From: Isoetes taiwanensis
Lineage: Eukaryota > Streptophyta > Lycopodiopsida > Isoetales > Isoetaceae
Length of the DNA: 64,000 nt
Assembly: GCA_021234155.1 (NCBI GenBank)
Contig: JAJEKV010000018.1
Coordinates: 13,495,552-13,559,551 of the forward strand
Direction: 5' to 3'
Shown: in pieces, positions 32,580-44,789 of the stretch
Layout of the letters: every line of letters begins with the position of its first letter
Numbering within the stretch: position 1 is the first letter of the stretch
Position numbers and translations under genes: made by a program
The notes under the pieces: generated by a model
What the model saw: the letters and a program-made list of their open reading frames with translations, nothing else
Told to the model about the DNA's origin: nothing
The model's database searches: none

Positions 32580-32945
32580 TTTTTTGAGTTTATGTCTTAA
32601 GTGATGGTGGTATCATTTTAATATAATATAAGTTTGTGAGTTTCTTTGATTTCAATGCAATGCAATCTAAAGAATGCAATGTAAGGTTCTTTAATGTAAA
32701 TAATGTAATGTAAAGAATGCAATATACGATTCTTTAATGTAATGTAAGATTCTTTAATGTAAAAGATTGTGATGTTAAGAATGCAATGTAATGTAATTCT
32801 TTAAGAATGTAAGATTTGGTTTACAAATCATGTAAACGTACAATTCAAATAGGTAAACTCACAAACATAACTAAATATCCAAACTCAAGACTCATATTGT
32901 CAATTACATAAACTCAAATTTCTTTCAAATGTAAAGTTTAAACAT
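32580..32945. repeat. AATGTAA-rich spacer of element epsilon
   Basis: Same spacer as 2520-2900, between the convergent gene ends; no gene. The TAA used as insertion point by neighbouring copies is at about 32681 (context GCAATGTAAGG). Confidence 0.65.
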
Positions 32946-32952
32946 TTACAAT

Positions 32953-34214
32953 TCATAAACGATTTTTTTCTTTCATGTACTCAAAAACAGTGTCCCTTAG
33001 CAATTTGCCATCTCGTCTGCGCGCAGTCTCCCCTTGATTTAGTGGCTCATCACCATACAAAATCACATGACCATCATAAAATTCATCCTCATTGTCCATC
33101 TGAAGGTAGTTGTGCAGTACACAACAGGCAATGACCACTTTAGGAGCATGGGGCATTCGAACAGGTAAGTCTTTCAATATGGTCCATCGTCCTTTTAACA
33201 AAGCAAAAGCATTCTCTATAACAACTCTAGCCTGAGACAAATGCTTAGAAAAGACTATCTAATCCCAGGGATCACTTCTTTTCTTCTTCTTTACAACGAG
33301 CATGTACTCTGAGGTGGGATATCCCGAATCCGCTATGATGTACGGTAACACCCTTCTACCATGCAAGCGCCTCGAAGGACCACTCAAGATACGTCTCCTA
33401 GACAATTTGGCATATAAAGAAGACTTGTAGAAGTGACTCGTGTCATGAGCACCTCCGGGAGCATCACAGCAAACGTCACAAACTGCTTGCAACAATATCG
33501 AAAAGAAATCATGCCTGCACCAATAATCAGCCACGCCAAATTTCCTTTCAGGAGCAACTCTGAAGGGAATGTGCGTGCTATCTATAGCTCCAGCAACCTG
33601 GGGCACACCAGATATAGCCTCAAAGGCCTGCATAATTTCTCTAAGCCTCTCACCAATGGGAGTCATTATGAACATGGGCCTGAGCTGTGTTGAGATAATG
33701 CTGACAACAATTCCTGTGTACTTGTGTACTGTGCTAGCACCCATCCAAATTGCTATGCACAAATAAAGCATTTTTGATTGTGTGCAAGCCTAAAGAGTAC
33801 TACTGCAACTGCTTTAATCTTCACTATTGGCTCCCTGACCATAGTTTGAAGATCTGCTTGTGGAATAACGAATTGCAGTAACTTCTCAAACGAATGTGCA
33901 CCCATCCTATAAAACGAACGGAATTTATACTCACCACAAATGCCGGATTCCAGCCACAATGTGCTGCTCACCTCGTTCCAAAATGTGATCTGCCTTGGAT
34001 AGATCCAATACTCTCGTGGTTTATTTCTTGGTTGAAGCATCAGCAGCAGTAGAAAATGAATGCAAAGATTCATGATGAGTTCAAAAACTTCTTCAAAATC
34101 CGAGATATTGTGCAAAGAATCCATTTCGTCTTCATCATCGGACGATGATAGTATGGCAGCATGAGAGAGCACGCAATCCATGCTATGGGAAAAGGAACTA
34201 TGCAATCCAGACAC
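32953..34214 (-). pseudogene. Harbinger transposase (element epsilon), near full length but broken
   Basis: Minus strand from MSGLHSSFSHSMDC (34214) to YMKEKNRL (32953). The N-terminal part 33753-34214 ends in a TAG just before the core. The core 33259-33771 has AIDSTHIPF (Asp 1; Ser where beta has Gly), a 21-base in-frame loss before CCDAPGG, and YIIADSGYP (Asp 2). An in-frame TAG at 33259-33261 is shared with beta. The last part 32953-33258 has VIENAFALLKGRW (catalytic Glu). All three catalytic residues are present but no single open frame spans them. Length about 410 codons, usual for plant Harbinger transposases. Confidence 0.9.
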
Positions 34215-34647
34215 CTGCTAGTTCAGGCTTAAATCTTGGCTGCTAGCATTCAAATCTCAAGGATAAGAAATCGATGATGCCAAGAACAAGAAGTCTCCGC
34301 ATAAACATAATTGGCTGTGGTCGATAATTGGCTCCAACAGGGGCGTGAGAACCATGCTATGGAAAAGGAAACGTGAGAGCGTGGTCGATTTTCTTGAGCG
34401 TGGTCGATTTAACGTGAGAGCTGCTTTTTCGAAAAACAGCCCGTTAAAAAAACGCCGGAAATGCTGGCGCTGATCCCTAAGTGCATGTGAACATACCAGC
34501 AGCCTGCTGCACTGCCACAAAATTTCCGCCAAAATAATTTTGCCGTTGCCGGCCTCATGTGAATCCAGCATAAACCGAGCGTAATACCAAACCTCTGGTC
34601 TTAATTGCCACTAATGGAATCTGAGCTCCTTCCGCATTTTGCAGCAT

Positions 34648-35090
34648 CCTAAATCCGGGAAAAGTCAAATTTTAGGGTCTGAAATTTGATAATCCTAAAT
34701 CCCGGGAAAACGCCAATTTTTAGGATCAGAAAATTGATAGGTAACTTGGTTAGCTAAAAAAAAAGGCTATCTTTCCCCTTCCCCTGCCTTCTGATGCGAA
34801 AATCTGATGATTTTGGAACGCTTAGAGCTAACCTCTTGGGCAATGGATCTAGCTTTTATATGGCGGGTGGTCCTAAAGACGGGAAAAAGGCAAAATTTTA
34901 GGGTTTGAAATTTGATAATCCTAAATCCGGCGAAAAAGCGAAATTTTAGGATCAGAAAATTGATAATTCAGTTAGCTCAAAGAAAAGCTATCTTTCCCCC
35001 TTGCCTTCTAATGATACGAAAATCTGAGGATTTTGGAATGCTTAGAGCTAACTTCTTGGGTGGTGGATCTAGCTTTTATGATGGGGGCTG
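34648..35090. repeat. Tandem duplication, period about 224 bp
   Basis: Copy 1 34648-34871 and copy 2 34872-35090, each running from CCTAAA..CGGGAAAA to ATCTAGCTTTTAT. Within each copy the motif CCTAAATCCGG..AAAA..AAATTTTAGG occurs twice. Noncoding. Confidence 0.8.
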
Positions 35091-36619
35091 GGTTTCAATG
35101 GTCGACTTCCTTGCTTAGGGTTTGTGGTAGAAAAGAAGAGGGATGTTTGCATTCCAGTAAATTAGAGAGAGCTTGGAGCTGGGGCGATCGCTGAAGTGAC
35201 TTGGAGATTGGTTATGTTATCTAAAAAATTAGGTTTTAACCCCCACTTTAATTACCTTAAACCAAGGTTAACATAATGGCTCTTACGCACCACTGGTTAC
35301 TTAATATTAGTCTAACGGATTCCATTAAGATTGAATACACACAAGGAATTGTTATGTTAATTTTTAACATAATATAATTCATTAAGATGCATGCGCACAT
35401 AATTAGTTGTGTTATCTTTTAACATAACATAATTGGTTAAAAGCGCATTCACGTTAGACGTTACAATAGTACTCATAACAATCATAATGTTACATTCGAA
35501 ATCTGAGTTTCAATACTTTTTCATCCATACTTTTTCAGTTGCAATACCAATTTACAATAGTTCAAAAAGAGGTGCAATATTAAAAAACAATAGTGAAATA
35601 TAAACATGGAATATCCAAAAATAATATTCAAAGAGGGCACTATTCACCTAGTGCAAGGTAGCAGCCACTTTAGATTGCCGATAGCCCAAGTGGAATTAGC
35701 AATTCGAACATTCAAAATAGCTTGGTTGCTCAATCAGATACCACATGTTCCCCTGGATCTTTCAATTTTTTATTTTCTTTCTAAATACATGTTGAGATCG
35801 GACTCCTTTCTATTTTCTCTAAATTACATGCTGAGATCCGATAACCATTGCCCAAAAAAAGGCCTAGACTTTTCAATTTCAACTATGTCCATTGCATTCC
35901 AAAGAATCTAGATATTCCATTGCTTCTATCCATTGCTCCAACAACCTAGATTTGTCATGATATTACAATTCCAACAGCTCTTTGTCTGAGGTACATGCCA
36001 ACAACAAAATGAAAGAAAAATTATAGCAATAAATAGGCAAAGAGAAATAACCAGGGATTCAAATAAACATCCCTCGATTCAGATATGTCCGAGATTTTTA
36101 GATATATTATGAGATAGATACGTTCGTTTATATGTAGCCGAGTAAATCTGCCAGAGAAAGATAATCAAGGATTCAAATAAACATGTGTAGCAAATCATAT
36201 GCAGCTACAAACACTCCTCTACTTGATTATCATATAACTAGGTTTACTCATAATGTGCATGAGAATTTCAATGTGCATTGTCAAGCACTGATAGCATAAT
36301 CCAGATGGTATGCTTTCTGCTATGTGCAGCACTGCACATATGCACCAATAGATAATGTATTAATTGAAGGGTAATGACCTGCTATTTTACAACATTCCAT
36401 TTGGTATTTTCATTGTTCAGACCAACTGGAGTTCTTAGACCTTTGTCTTAGGTGGAAGGCATTTCCGAGGTGAAGGCATATTTCTTCTATGACATGATAT
36501 AAATCAATGCTAATACTCCCTCCTGTTAAAACACAATCCAGCTGATCAAGAATAGATGGTAGCCAATGTCAATATGCATGTTATTCGGAGTAGCAGACAT
36601 ATTGGACTTTGAATTTATG
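35091..36619. other. Intergenic AT-rich sequence, nothing recognised
   Basis: A frame at 35606-35911 (101 codons) has no recognisable features. Repeated AACATAA motifs at 35240-35430. No gene supported. Confidence 0.5.
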
Positions 36620-37065
36620 GCATCCTCGAATTAATGGCATTGGCTCATGAACTCAGAGGAAGAAACTTTCTGGACATGATCAGGCTTAACATCCATTGAA
36701 AGTTATTGTTGTTGACCATGATTCGTGATGTATCACACACAAAAATATAGTAAATAGCAAAGGCCAATTCGGTCTGAAATGGAACTCCTGTGGAAATCAT
36801 TTCCTCAAAAACTTGGTATACCAAGGCTAGAACTATGGTACATTCAATCATAAATAGTCTCAAGACCATACTTGTGAATATAAGCTTTGGAATTGAAGTG
36901 CATGATTGGTTTGCCTTCCAATGTCGTCTGTCTTAAAAGGCACATTAAAATAACACAATACCCTACCCAAGTGTTAACATCTGGATCAGCTGATGTCTTG
37001 ACAATTTCAATGAAATGTTCAAGGGCATTAAGAACATTCTCGATATTCTATGGCATGATTACTGT
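36620..37065 (-). pseudogene. Decayed protein-coding fragment, family not recognised
   Basis: One minus-strand frame reads sensibly over about 140 codons with only a few stops: NVLNALEHFIEIVKTSADPD, then TWVGYCVILMCLLRQTTLEG, KPIMHFNSKAYIHKYGLETI and near the end MDVKPDHVQKVSSSEF. Stops interrupt it at about 36862, 36826, 36733 and 36709. The long stretch of low-stop text suggests an old coding region, perhaps of a transposon, but no domain is identified. Confidence 0.35.
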
Positions 37066-37149
37066 TCCTCTTGCCATGGAGAATTTTTTGGTGAACCCAT
37101 ATTATTTACACCAAAAGATACTATTTACAAAGTATTGTAGCTCCTAATA

Positions 37150-40100
37150 CAATCCAGCTTCTAATCTAAAGGAAAAAGAATATGCAACACATTGCCTGGT
37201 CAAATTAACATTGTTCGCAACACATGTTCCTGGTCAAATTGAGTTGTATATGTGCCAACTAAGTTACTTGGTCCAAGAATACTCCATGCATATTTGAATG
37301 CAACCATTTTACTATCCTACAGCCCTAAGCTAAAAATTCAATACCAAAGGAGCAGATCATAATGCAAATTTTCCATGATTTTTTTAATGAGGAGCTATGT
37401 GTTTCACTTTGCGCCAAACATTGATTTCTACATATGCACATCCATAAGAATCAACACGTTAGTCCACAATACTTAGAGATGTATTGTACGGTTTATATGT
37501 TTGATAAATCCTCACCCAAGCAATGTTGCAAGATTGAACGGGCTCGCCATTCCAAAAATCAATGCGGAGGCACATCTACCTCATGACGGAATTGTGGAGA
37601 AAAAAAAGGCAAGATGCTTCTGTTTATAGATGGGCCACAATGCGTTTGGAAATTTAGATATTATCTTTGGGATATAGGTGTCTACTAGACTTGGCTGTCT
37701 GGTGACTTCCTAATATGGACCTTAAACAAAAACATAACAGGTTTATCAAGGCAAGGAATTTGCAGGTTCTTTTGAGAAGGATATCAAAGGTAGAAAATTA
37801 TTTATTAGCTGGCAAAAAGATCCTTATGATGGTGGGTCTGCTAGAAATTGCAATGTTGATATAGGATGCAACTGCCCTTTGAAGAAGGTTTTTTGGTAGT
37901 TTGGAGTTGATATATAGTATTGAAGGAGCATAATTAATATAAGAATGTACTTAACTACTTGTAAAACTACTTTTGCTTTTGTCAAGGTCTTTTGATAAGA
38001 TAAGATGATAGTAAAGGAGATTGGCAAAGGACTATAGAGAAGCAGAAACACCATTAAACAATAGATTGATAAATCTAAATGAAGAAGAAAAAGAAAAGCA
38101 TGAAATGCTGCTAGTGTGTACTCATCGAATGCAGTAGATAAATGCAGAGAAGAATAGAATACAAACACATTTGAAATGAACAGAAGATGAAGGGAGAAGA
38201 ATGGAAGATTTTACCCCGCTGCAAAGATTCGACCGCGACCAGCTACGTTTTGTCTTCATCGCTATTAATAGCCTTAACTGTGCTCAATGCCTAGGGATAA
38301 ATTTTCAATACATTTTGTTAAAAATCTTAACTTACTATTAGGGTTTAGCATAACCAAAACAAGTACTCAAAGTGACTAGATTAAAATTTAAAATAACCAA
38401 CGATGTTAAACCTTAACACCTTTGATTTTAGCAGAATTCACTAGCGAGGCATTGCCCCTTTCAATGGTTTAATGTGCTATCCTTCTATATATATTATTAT
38501 TAAAAAAAATTCTGGCTCCAAAAAGGCCATTTTGGAATTAGCTATATCTATTTTCCGGCATAAAATTAGTGTAATTTTTAGTTCTTGGAATTAGCGAGTT
38601 CTTAGAATAGTTTTTCTGGCAGCTTTAGAGCTAGAAGAACCCCAGGCTCCACCGTGTGCTTGCCCAGGCTCAGATTAGCGTCCCTTCGGCGGTCTCCTAT
38701 GCCAGGCAGTGCACGTCTGGATTTGGGGTCTTTTCCTCTGTATTTTAGTTTTGATTTTATATAATATTTTTATTAATAACCTACATAATCTGTACGGAAT
38801 AAATATAAATATTGTACAAAATATGTGTGAATGTTGTACGAAATGTGTATGAAAATTAAAAAAAAAAACAAAGATGGCCTAGGGATGTGCATGGATCCAA
38901 AAAAAAATTTGGCCTCTTTGGGGCCTAAGGGTGGTTCTATATAACACGAGTTCTATACTTAGAAAATGTTGCAATTGAAGTACATGGAAAATGGGTCATG
39001 GGTATGAAATAATATTACTCCAGTAAAGAACATGGGATACTGTATGTTGTAAAATACAACGAAGTGTAAATATCCCACATCTTGGTAGGTTGCCTTACAG
39101 CCTTAAATACCTTACCATGCACTCCTAGACCATTGAAATATGTTTAGAGTCGAAGGCAACCTTGTAGCAAGTAATAAAACGACCAAATAAAAGAAAGCAA
39201 TAATAATCATGAATACAAATTGACAAACAAATGTGTAAATAATAATAAAATGTATACCAATATGCATAATAATATTTTTATATATTCAGGATACAAATTG
39301 GAATTATATTTCAAAACATCCTATAAGTAAGTTTGTCCATTAGCAGCAAGTTAGCTTATTACAACTTGCAACTTTGATCTCCTGTGGAATAACCCTTGCC
39401 TTGGCAAAACTTACTTCAAAGCTTTCTTCAGGTGGATGCACGTACGAAGAGGCTTGCAAATTATGCTTTGATAGGTATATCCTTATATTCTTCTTTGAAG
39501 GACTAAAATACAAGCAAAAGCAATGAGATTCTCATGATCATATAGACATATAGTACTGGACCTTGCTGCCTGCATGAACATAGTATCACAGCTTGCTACT
39601 CGAGCATAATAAGCTATATCTGTATGAATTGGAGATTTGCGAATTCTAGCTCTCATACAAACAAAGCTAATATACAAATTTACCGTGAAATGATTGTTGT
39701 ATGTCTCTTATATGAAAATACCTATATGGCTGCAAAAGAAAGTAAGCAATGTGCCTTGCATGGTGTTTACTAAAGGAACTCAACATGCATGCATTGCATG
39801 GTATGCATGCACTGTGTGCATGCATTCTGTGCATGCCAAAACCATAGGTTGGGAGTGCAAACTAACAAGAAATACAACACGCGCTCTATAAATATTGTTG
39901 GCATACCCTCACACAAATACAACAATAGAATCATATGCGAATCATAGCAAAATGGATGAACCATTTTTTGTGATACTGGATACAAGAGACACGGGGATAA
40001 AAATGGCAAAAATGAAAGTGTGAAATTTTCAAAGCGAAGACTACATGGGTTTGGCAAAATGATAAGATGCAAATTTTTCAAAGAATCACAAAATGAAAAA

Positions 40101-40845
40101 ATGGCTAGGGAGTTGGGTAATATGATAAAGGTTCCAAGAATAGGTGTATAGAGAAATAACTAGACGGTTTATATAAAACTTCAAGGCTATGATATGTGGC
40201 AAGGGGCGGGATCAAATGTAAGTTGGGGTATGGAAATAGAAAGGCAAAATGATGCAACTTGAGGTACCATAACAAAAGGTCTTCCAAACTCTACTTCCAT
40301 TAACTTCCAAACTTCCACCAAGTATCTTCCAACCTTCAATCACCCAAATTTGAGTTCAATATCAATGTCCCCTATCAAGGTCTTCGATCTAGAAATTTAA
40401 GAACTCAAATAGAAACAAAGTTCAGTATGTTGCCCAGTGGGGGCAACATCTCGCCAAACGAGGAAAATGGCACCCCCTCAGCCATAAACATGCTAATGTA
40501 GTGCCAAGAAAAATGTCTTGCCTTGGACTACATTTTTGGATGGATGTATAATTCAACCAACTCCAACTCTATCAATAAGCATTTTCCAAATAGAAGAATG
40601 CTCAAAGCATATAATAATAGCAAAAAGAATGGCAAAGAACGAGCTACAATCCAACAACCTGCTCAAATATGACTGCACTAGCATACCAATATGGCAAATC
40701 TGAGGTTTTGCTAAACTGACATATCCCAGCTAACTTATTGATCTCAAATGATGCAAACAAGCATGTATGAGCATCTTTGGCTGCTGTATAATGAGATAAA
40801 ATGCTGCTCATGTCCAATATTCCTTCATCTATCATATAGTCATGC
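37150..40845. other. Intergenic sequence, nothing recognised
   Basis: AT-rich, only short frames on both strands (such as 37824-38168 minus, hydrophobic, and 39770-40081 minus). A CATGC-rich block lies at 39783-39838. No gene, RNA or complete repeat supported. Confidence 0.5.
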
Positions 40846-42550
40846 TCAAATTTGCTCCTCTTTAACACTTCCATGCTCAAACATGCAAGGAAGTAGTTTT
40901 CTTTGATTCTCAGACTTCTTTGGACTGTTACAAAGCTGAAACTCAGGTTTGAACCTTTCTATGCACACTTCATTCATCAAATCATTAAAAATTACTACCT
41001 CGCAATTTCGTACCAAATTACAAAGAAAGCAAACTTCTCCATTGAGGTATGTAAAGATCATGCTCACCTCTATTTTCAGCTGGTATACATATTTCAAATC
41101 TAGAATTTTCATAAAAAGGCTGCTATCATGACTATCACTAAATTCAAGAGCACGTAACATATCTTGAGAGTGCTCAAATGCCAAAGTGTCAATGCCTTCC
41201 ATTTCGAATTCACATAATAATAGTTCATCATCATCCAAACATGCTTCACATGTATGAAAAGTCTCAAACTCAGGGCTGCTCATGCATCTCGTTCTCATGA
41301 CAATGCTCAAACTCATCAATTTTACATAAAAGAACATGCTCATACTCTTCAACCATGTGAGATGTGATTAGATTTACCTCATTGAACTTCAAACTTGCTG
41401 ATAAAGGCACATTCTCTAAGGTTTCATGGCTGGCCTCATGTGTTTCATAGACAAACATTCAAATTTTGGCTGATTTCATGTGAATCATCTTCAAAGCATT
41501 CAAGTTTTGAACTATTATAACAGTTAACATGCTCTAACTACTGCAAGCCATATTTTCACGTGCAAGAACATGATAATATTCCTCAAGTAATAGTAGAAAT
41601 ATGCTTATTTACCTCCTCAAGCTTCAAACTTGCTGCTGGAACTTCATTTTCAGATTTTGCATGGTCAAGAACATAATTTGGAATGTTACACCTTTCAACC
41701 AGATACTTTAGAAGATAAGGTACGTCAACAGACTTTTTAAAGGCTTCATAAATGGAATGAAAAGTACCTTTTGCTTGGAGCTTCGTCACCTCCATTGGCA
41801 GCAAGCCAGCTCTCCAACTGATCAATGTACAATCCAAGAGGGCATCCTTGACAGACCCCGATACTGCTCTTAAGTGGCTGGCTTGTTGGTTGCAACTGGT
41901 CTGAGCATGTCTTCTATAACCTGTACAGCGCATTCTCGTATCTTCTTGTAAACTAAAAATCATGGCGTGAGACCTCGCACAAAAACATAGATTACAAGTT
42001 TATCTTCTTGCACCTAATAATATATGAGCACACTCTGCTTTCCTTCTCTTCCATTCTCAAAGTATATAGTTGCTCAATCAACATCCAATTTGTAATAGCG
42101 CTAAACCTTTCAACAAATGTATGGATCAAAATTGACCACTCAGTTGTTCCACAACCATAATTCTGCTCAAACAAGAACCATCCTTCAGCTTCACTTTTCA
42201 TGCATCTCCAAAGGAGTACATATTTTTCCCCTTTCTTGTAATAGTATTTTTTAAATTATACCAATAAATTCTCTGGATCTTTTGAGCCATTAAAGATTGG
42301 TAAAGGAATACGAATATATACTTCAATATGACAAGGTGGACCTTGATTATGAAAAGCCATTCGAGTGATTTCTATCAGGTGAGAGAGCTCGATAGAACCT
42401 CCAAAATGTTGATCCAAAATCTGACACTTGGATCAACTCAGTGGATTCTACATGGTTAGAACCTCCAGATTGCTTAAGGCAATCAATCTTGGTACAAAAT
42501 TTGCAAAAAATATCAATTAGTTTAGGATCTCTAAAATAGGGCAGTTGCAC
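40846..42550 (-). pseudogene. Decayed gypsy-like gag region
   Basis: Minus-strand fragments in order: 42347-42550 and the text after it (IPLPIFNGSKDPENLLV near 42265-42315), 41992-42201 with EAEGWFLFEQNYGCG, WSILIHTFVERFSAIT and EQLYTLRMEEKESRVCSYI, which has the WF..LI..FVERFS..EQLYTLRM layout of a retrotransposon gag. Frames at 41583-41963 and 40846-41352 (acidic, Cys-containing) may be the following part. No pol domain, LTRs or primer site were found. Old remnant. Confidence 0.5.
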
Positions 42551-42882
42551 TCAGATCTAAATATCTCGAGCTATACTGATCTTTTTCAAATGATACTTGA
42601 AGGAACAATCAGAGAAAGTTGCGATGAGATGTGGGAAAAAATTTGTCTCAATTTGGATCTGGGATGATTGAGAAAATCGGGTTCAAATATGGTAGAAAAT
42701 TTGGCGAGTGCACTTCACTGAGACAAAAAGAGGTCTTCACACTCAAATAATGATATCTCGAGTTTTACTGAACATTTTTCGCTGAATTTTGAAATGTATA
42801 TTAGAATAAGAATAAGAATAAGAATGATTTTTTATCATCTACTAAAACCAATCGGCCTATGGGACCCAAAAGCGCAGCAAAC

Positions 42883-42951
42883 TTATTACTGTACGGGTTA
42901 AAAAAAACCCGCCCCGAAGGGTTTTCGAGAGAAAAACCGTGGCAGTAATAA
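42883..42951. repeat. 69-bp fold-back element
   Basis: Ends TTATTACTG and CAGTAATAA are perfect inverse copies, and the pairing continues imperfectly (TACGGGTT against AACCGTGG). Inside is a second perfect hairpin, CGGGTT/AACCCG, around an A tract. No coding capacity; may be a tiny MITE or a structured RNA. Confidence 0.5.
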
Positions 42952-43029
42952 GAATGCTGTCAAACTGTACAAATATACATCATCATGAAATAAATGCATA
43001 TCCTAATATATATGTAATTTTAGTGGTGG

Positions 43030-43215
43030 CTTCCAGAAGGTTCTATTATATATAAGCCGCCAGATCCCGGCCGTCCATTCGCTGCCACGCGATCTCAGCA
43101 GTCGGATATGGTGGCTTCCAGAAGGTTCTTGGCGGAGATATAGTAGCTTCCAGAATGTCTTGAAAATTCTAGAAGATGGCAAGAAATTGTAGAACATTCT
43201 TGGATGTTCTAACTA
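43030..43215 (+). promoter_or_regulatory. Cluster of heat-shock elements with TATA box
   Basis: Two copies of GCTTCCAGAAGGTTCT (43029-43044 and 43112-43127; three alternating TTC/GAA units each), then GAAAATTCTAGAA (about 43159-43171; three units) and GAACATTCTTGGATGTTC (about 43192-43209; four units, one imperfect). TATATATAAG follows the first copy at 43047-43056. The alternating nTTCnnGAAn layout is the binding pattern of heat-shock factors. What it drives is unknown. Confidence 0.55.
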
Positions 43216-44460
43216 CTGGTATATATCCGGTGATCAGGGGTTGCAATTGTTTTGGAATTCTGGTTGCTCCTTCGGCGGGCGGACTGCTTATGCATGCTCG
43301 CTATGCTGTCTGGGTTCATTTATGGCGCCAATTTGTTATCACTGGAGCCCACTGGAGCACTTATGGTTTACATTTTCGATTCCTATTATTCCGCCGCATC
43401 TCTATTCTCTTTCGAGCTCTCGAGCAATGACAGATGTGTTCGCCATATTTCTGGTTTTGTGTTCGCCACGGCGCCAGAGGTTATCTGCTTTGTTGCGCTC
43501 ATATTTCTGGTTTAATCTACTGGCAGAAACCGGATATGGCAGAGATTTTGGCTAGGGCACAAGATCCGATTTTCTCAGAGCAAATCCTTCTCTTTTTTTC
43601 TCTGGTTTTATTTTTTGTTCTACAGGTTAAAGATTCAGGTGGATTGGGGTTTTCGGCAGAGAAGACCTATCTTGGCTATGGCAGTGCCAAATCGGCAGGA
43701 TTATGGCCGATTTCATCCCTCCATAACTCTGTTTTCTTTTTATTTCGCAGGTTAAACTTCAACCCAGTCGTTTTTTAGCCCAGAGCAGGCCGATTTGATA
43801 TGCTTGGAGGATTCTGGCTTCAAGCAGTGGCAGATGAAAGGATGAATGAGGCTAATGGCAGAAAGAAGGTAAACGATGGCGGCTGTTGGATATGATCTTT
43901 CTTTCTTTTTTCTCTCTTGCATATACGGCGATGGCGACGGCGTCCGGAATCTGCTGCAATATCCATCTTCCTCTTTTCTTTAATCTCTGCAGGTTCCGAT
44001 GAAGGCAGCTAATAGGGTAGGTTCTAATTTTGTCTGCAACCTGGCAAGAAAATGGCAAAGCTTTTGCAGAGGGATTGGCTTCGGACTTTGTCTTGCAGGT
44101 CCGCCTGTATTTAGGCTTCGATCCTTCTTTGTCTTCCATGTCTATAGCATATTAGAGCATAATAGATTCTTTGTCTTCCAGATTCTAAGCTTGTGTTCGG
44201 CAGATTCTTGGCCTTGACTGAGAGCTCTATGCCCATATTTTGAGGAAGAAATGCAAAGTTTGACGGCCAGAGCGCTGTTTTAATATGTCTGTGTGTGGGG
44301 ACAGAGGCTAACATTATTAGGTGTTTTGTTTTGTTCAGGTAGGCAACCCAGCAATTGGCGAAAGGCCAAAGGAGCTCCTTTCTTTCCAAAATTTTCCAGG
44401 CGGCCAAGTCTAGCCATACACGGACAAGGCAAGCATCCACTTGCCACTTCATAAGCTATG
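43216..44460 (+). other. Possible multi-intron transcript downstream of the heat-shock elements
   Basis: Repeated pyrimidine tracts ending in AG followed by GTT or GTA: TTTTTGTTCTACAG at 43612-43625, TTTTTATTTCGCAG at 43737-43750, TTTAATCTCTGCAG at 43979-43992, CTTTGTCTTGCAG at about 44086-44098, TTTTGTTTTGTTCAG at 44324-44338. No long frame links the pieces (frames at 43176-43778 overlap without a recognisable domain). Could be a spliced noncoding or decayed transcript. Confidence 0.3.
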
Positions 44461-44479
44461 TGAAGCTTCCATAGTGTCT

Positions 44480-44720
44480 GTAGCTATATTATCTTCCATA
44501 CCTTGCTCTGAACCTCCTTGCATGTTGCCAAGAGAAATAAACTTCTTGATGCCTTGATCTTTCTTAGCAGCAAGAGCAACCAGGTTGTATTTGCTCACAC
44601 CCAGAGGCCTTACATAACGAATTGAGCGGGATCCCAGCTTTCTTGACAAGTTCAAGCATCTGTCCACGGTTAAGTGGCTTGTTGGAGGTCATGGAATGGC
44701 AGAATAGAATCGCTGCCACA
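44480..44720 (-). pseudogene. Frameshifted relative of the gene at 52.9 kb
   Basis: Minus strand reads LNRGQMLELVKKAGI in one frame and, after a single shift near 44620, GVSKYNLVALAAKKDQGIKKFI in another. The order RG..(L)xE....AGI, then xK..L..L, then GI.KFI matches the first coding exon at 52888-53229 (TRGKLIEALRRAGI, TKAQLLELCRMHN, GITKFIPAL). The match was made by eye. No start codon or splice sites assigned. Confidence 0.4.
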
Positions 44721-44789
44721 GACTTGTGTGGCTTGGCGAAATGGGCGCAGGCAGGCCTGTGTCTTCTTGTTGTCATGAAATGCGGCAAT

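Larger units (their letters stand above)
30882..34570. mobile_element. PIF/Harbinger element epsilon, full length (3689 bp)
   Basis: Both ends present: TGGCCCATTCACATGA at 30882 and the imperfect inverse TCATGTGAATCCAGCA ending at 34570, flanked by TAA on both sides (30879-30881, 34571-34573), the usual 3-bp Harbinger duplication. Convergent genes: Myb-like on plus, transposase on minus. It serves as the reference for the broken copies. Confidence 0.92.

Noticed and set aside
43176-43778. Overlapping plus-strand frames with hydrophobic text
   Set aside because: Several frames overlap with none favoured; they cross likely splice signals and lack recognisable domains.
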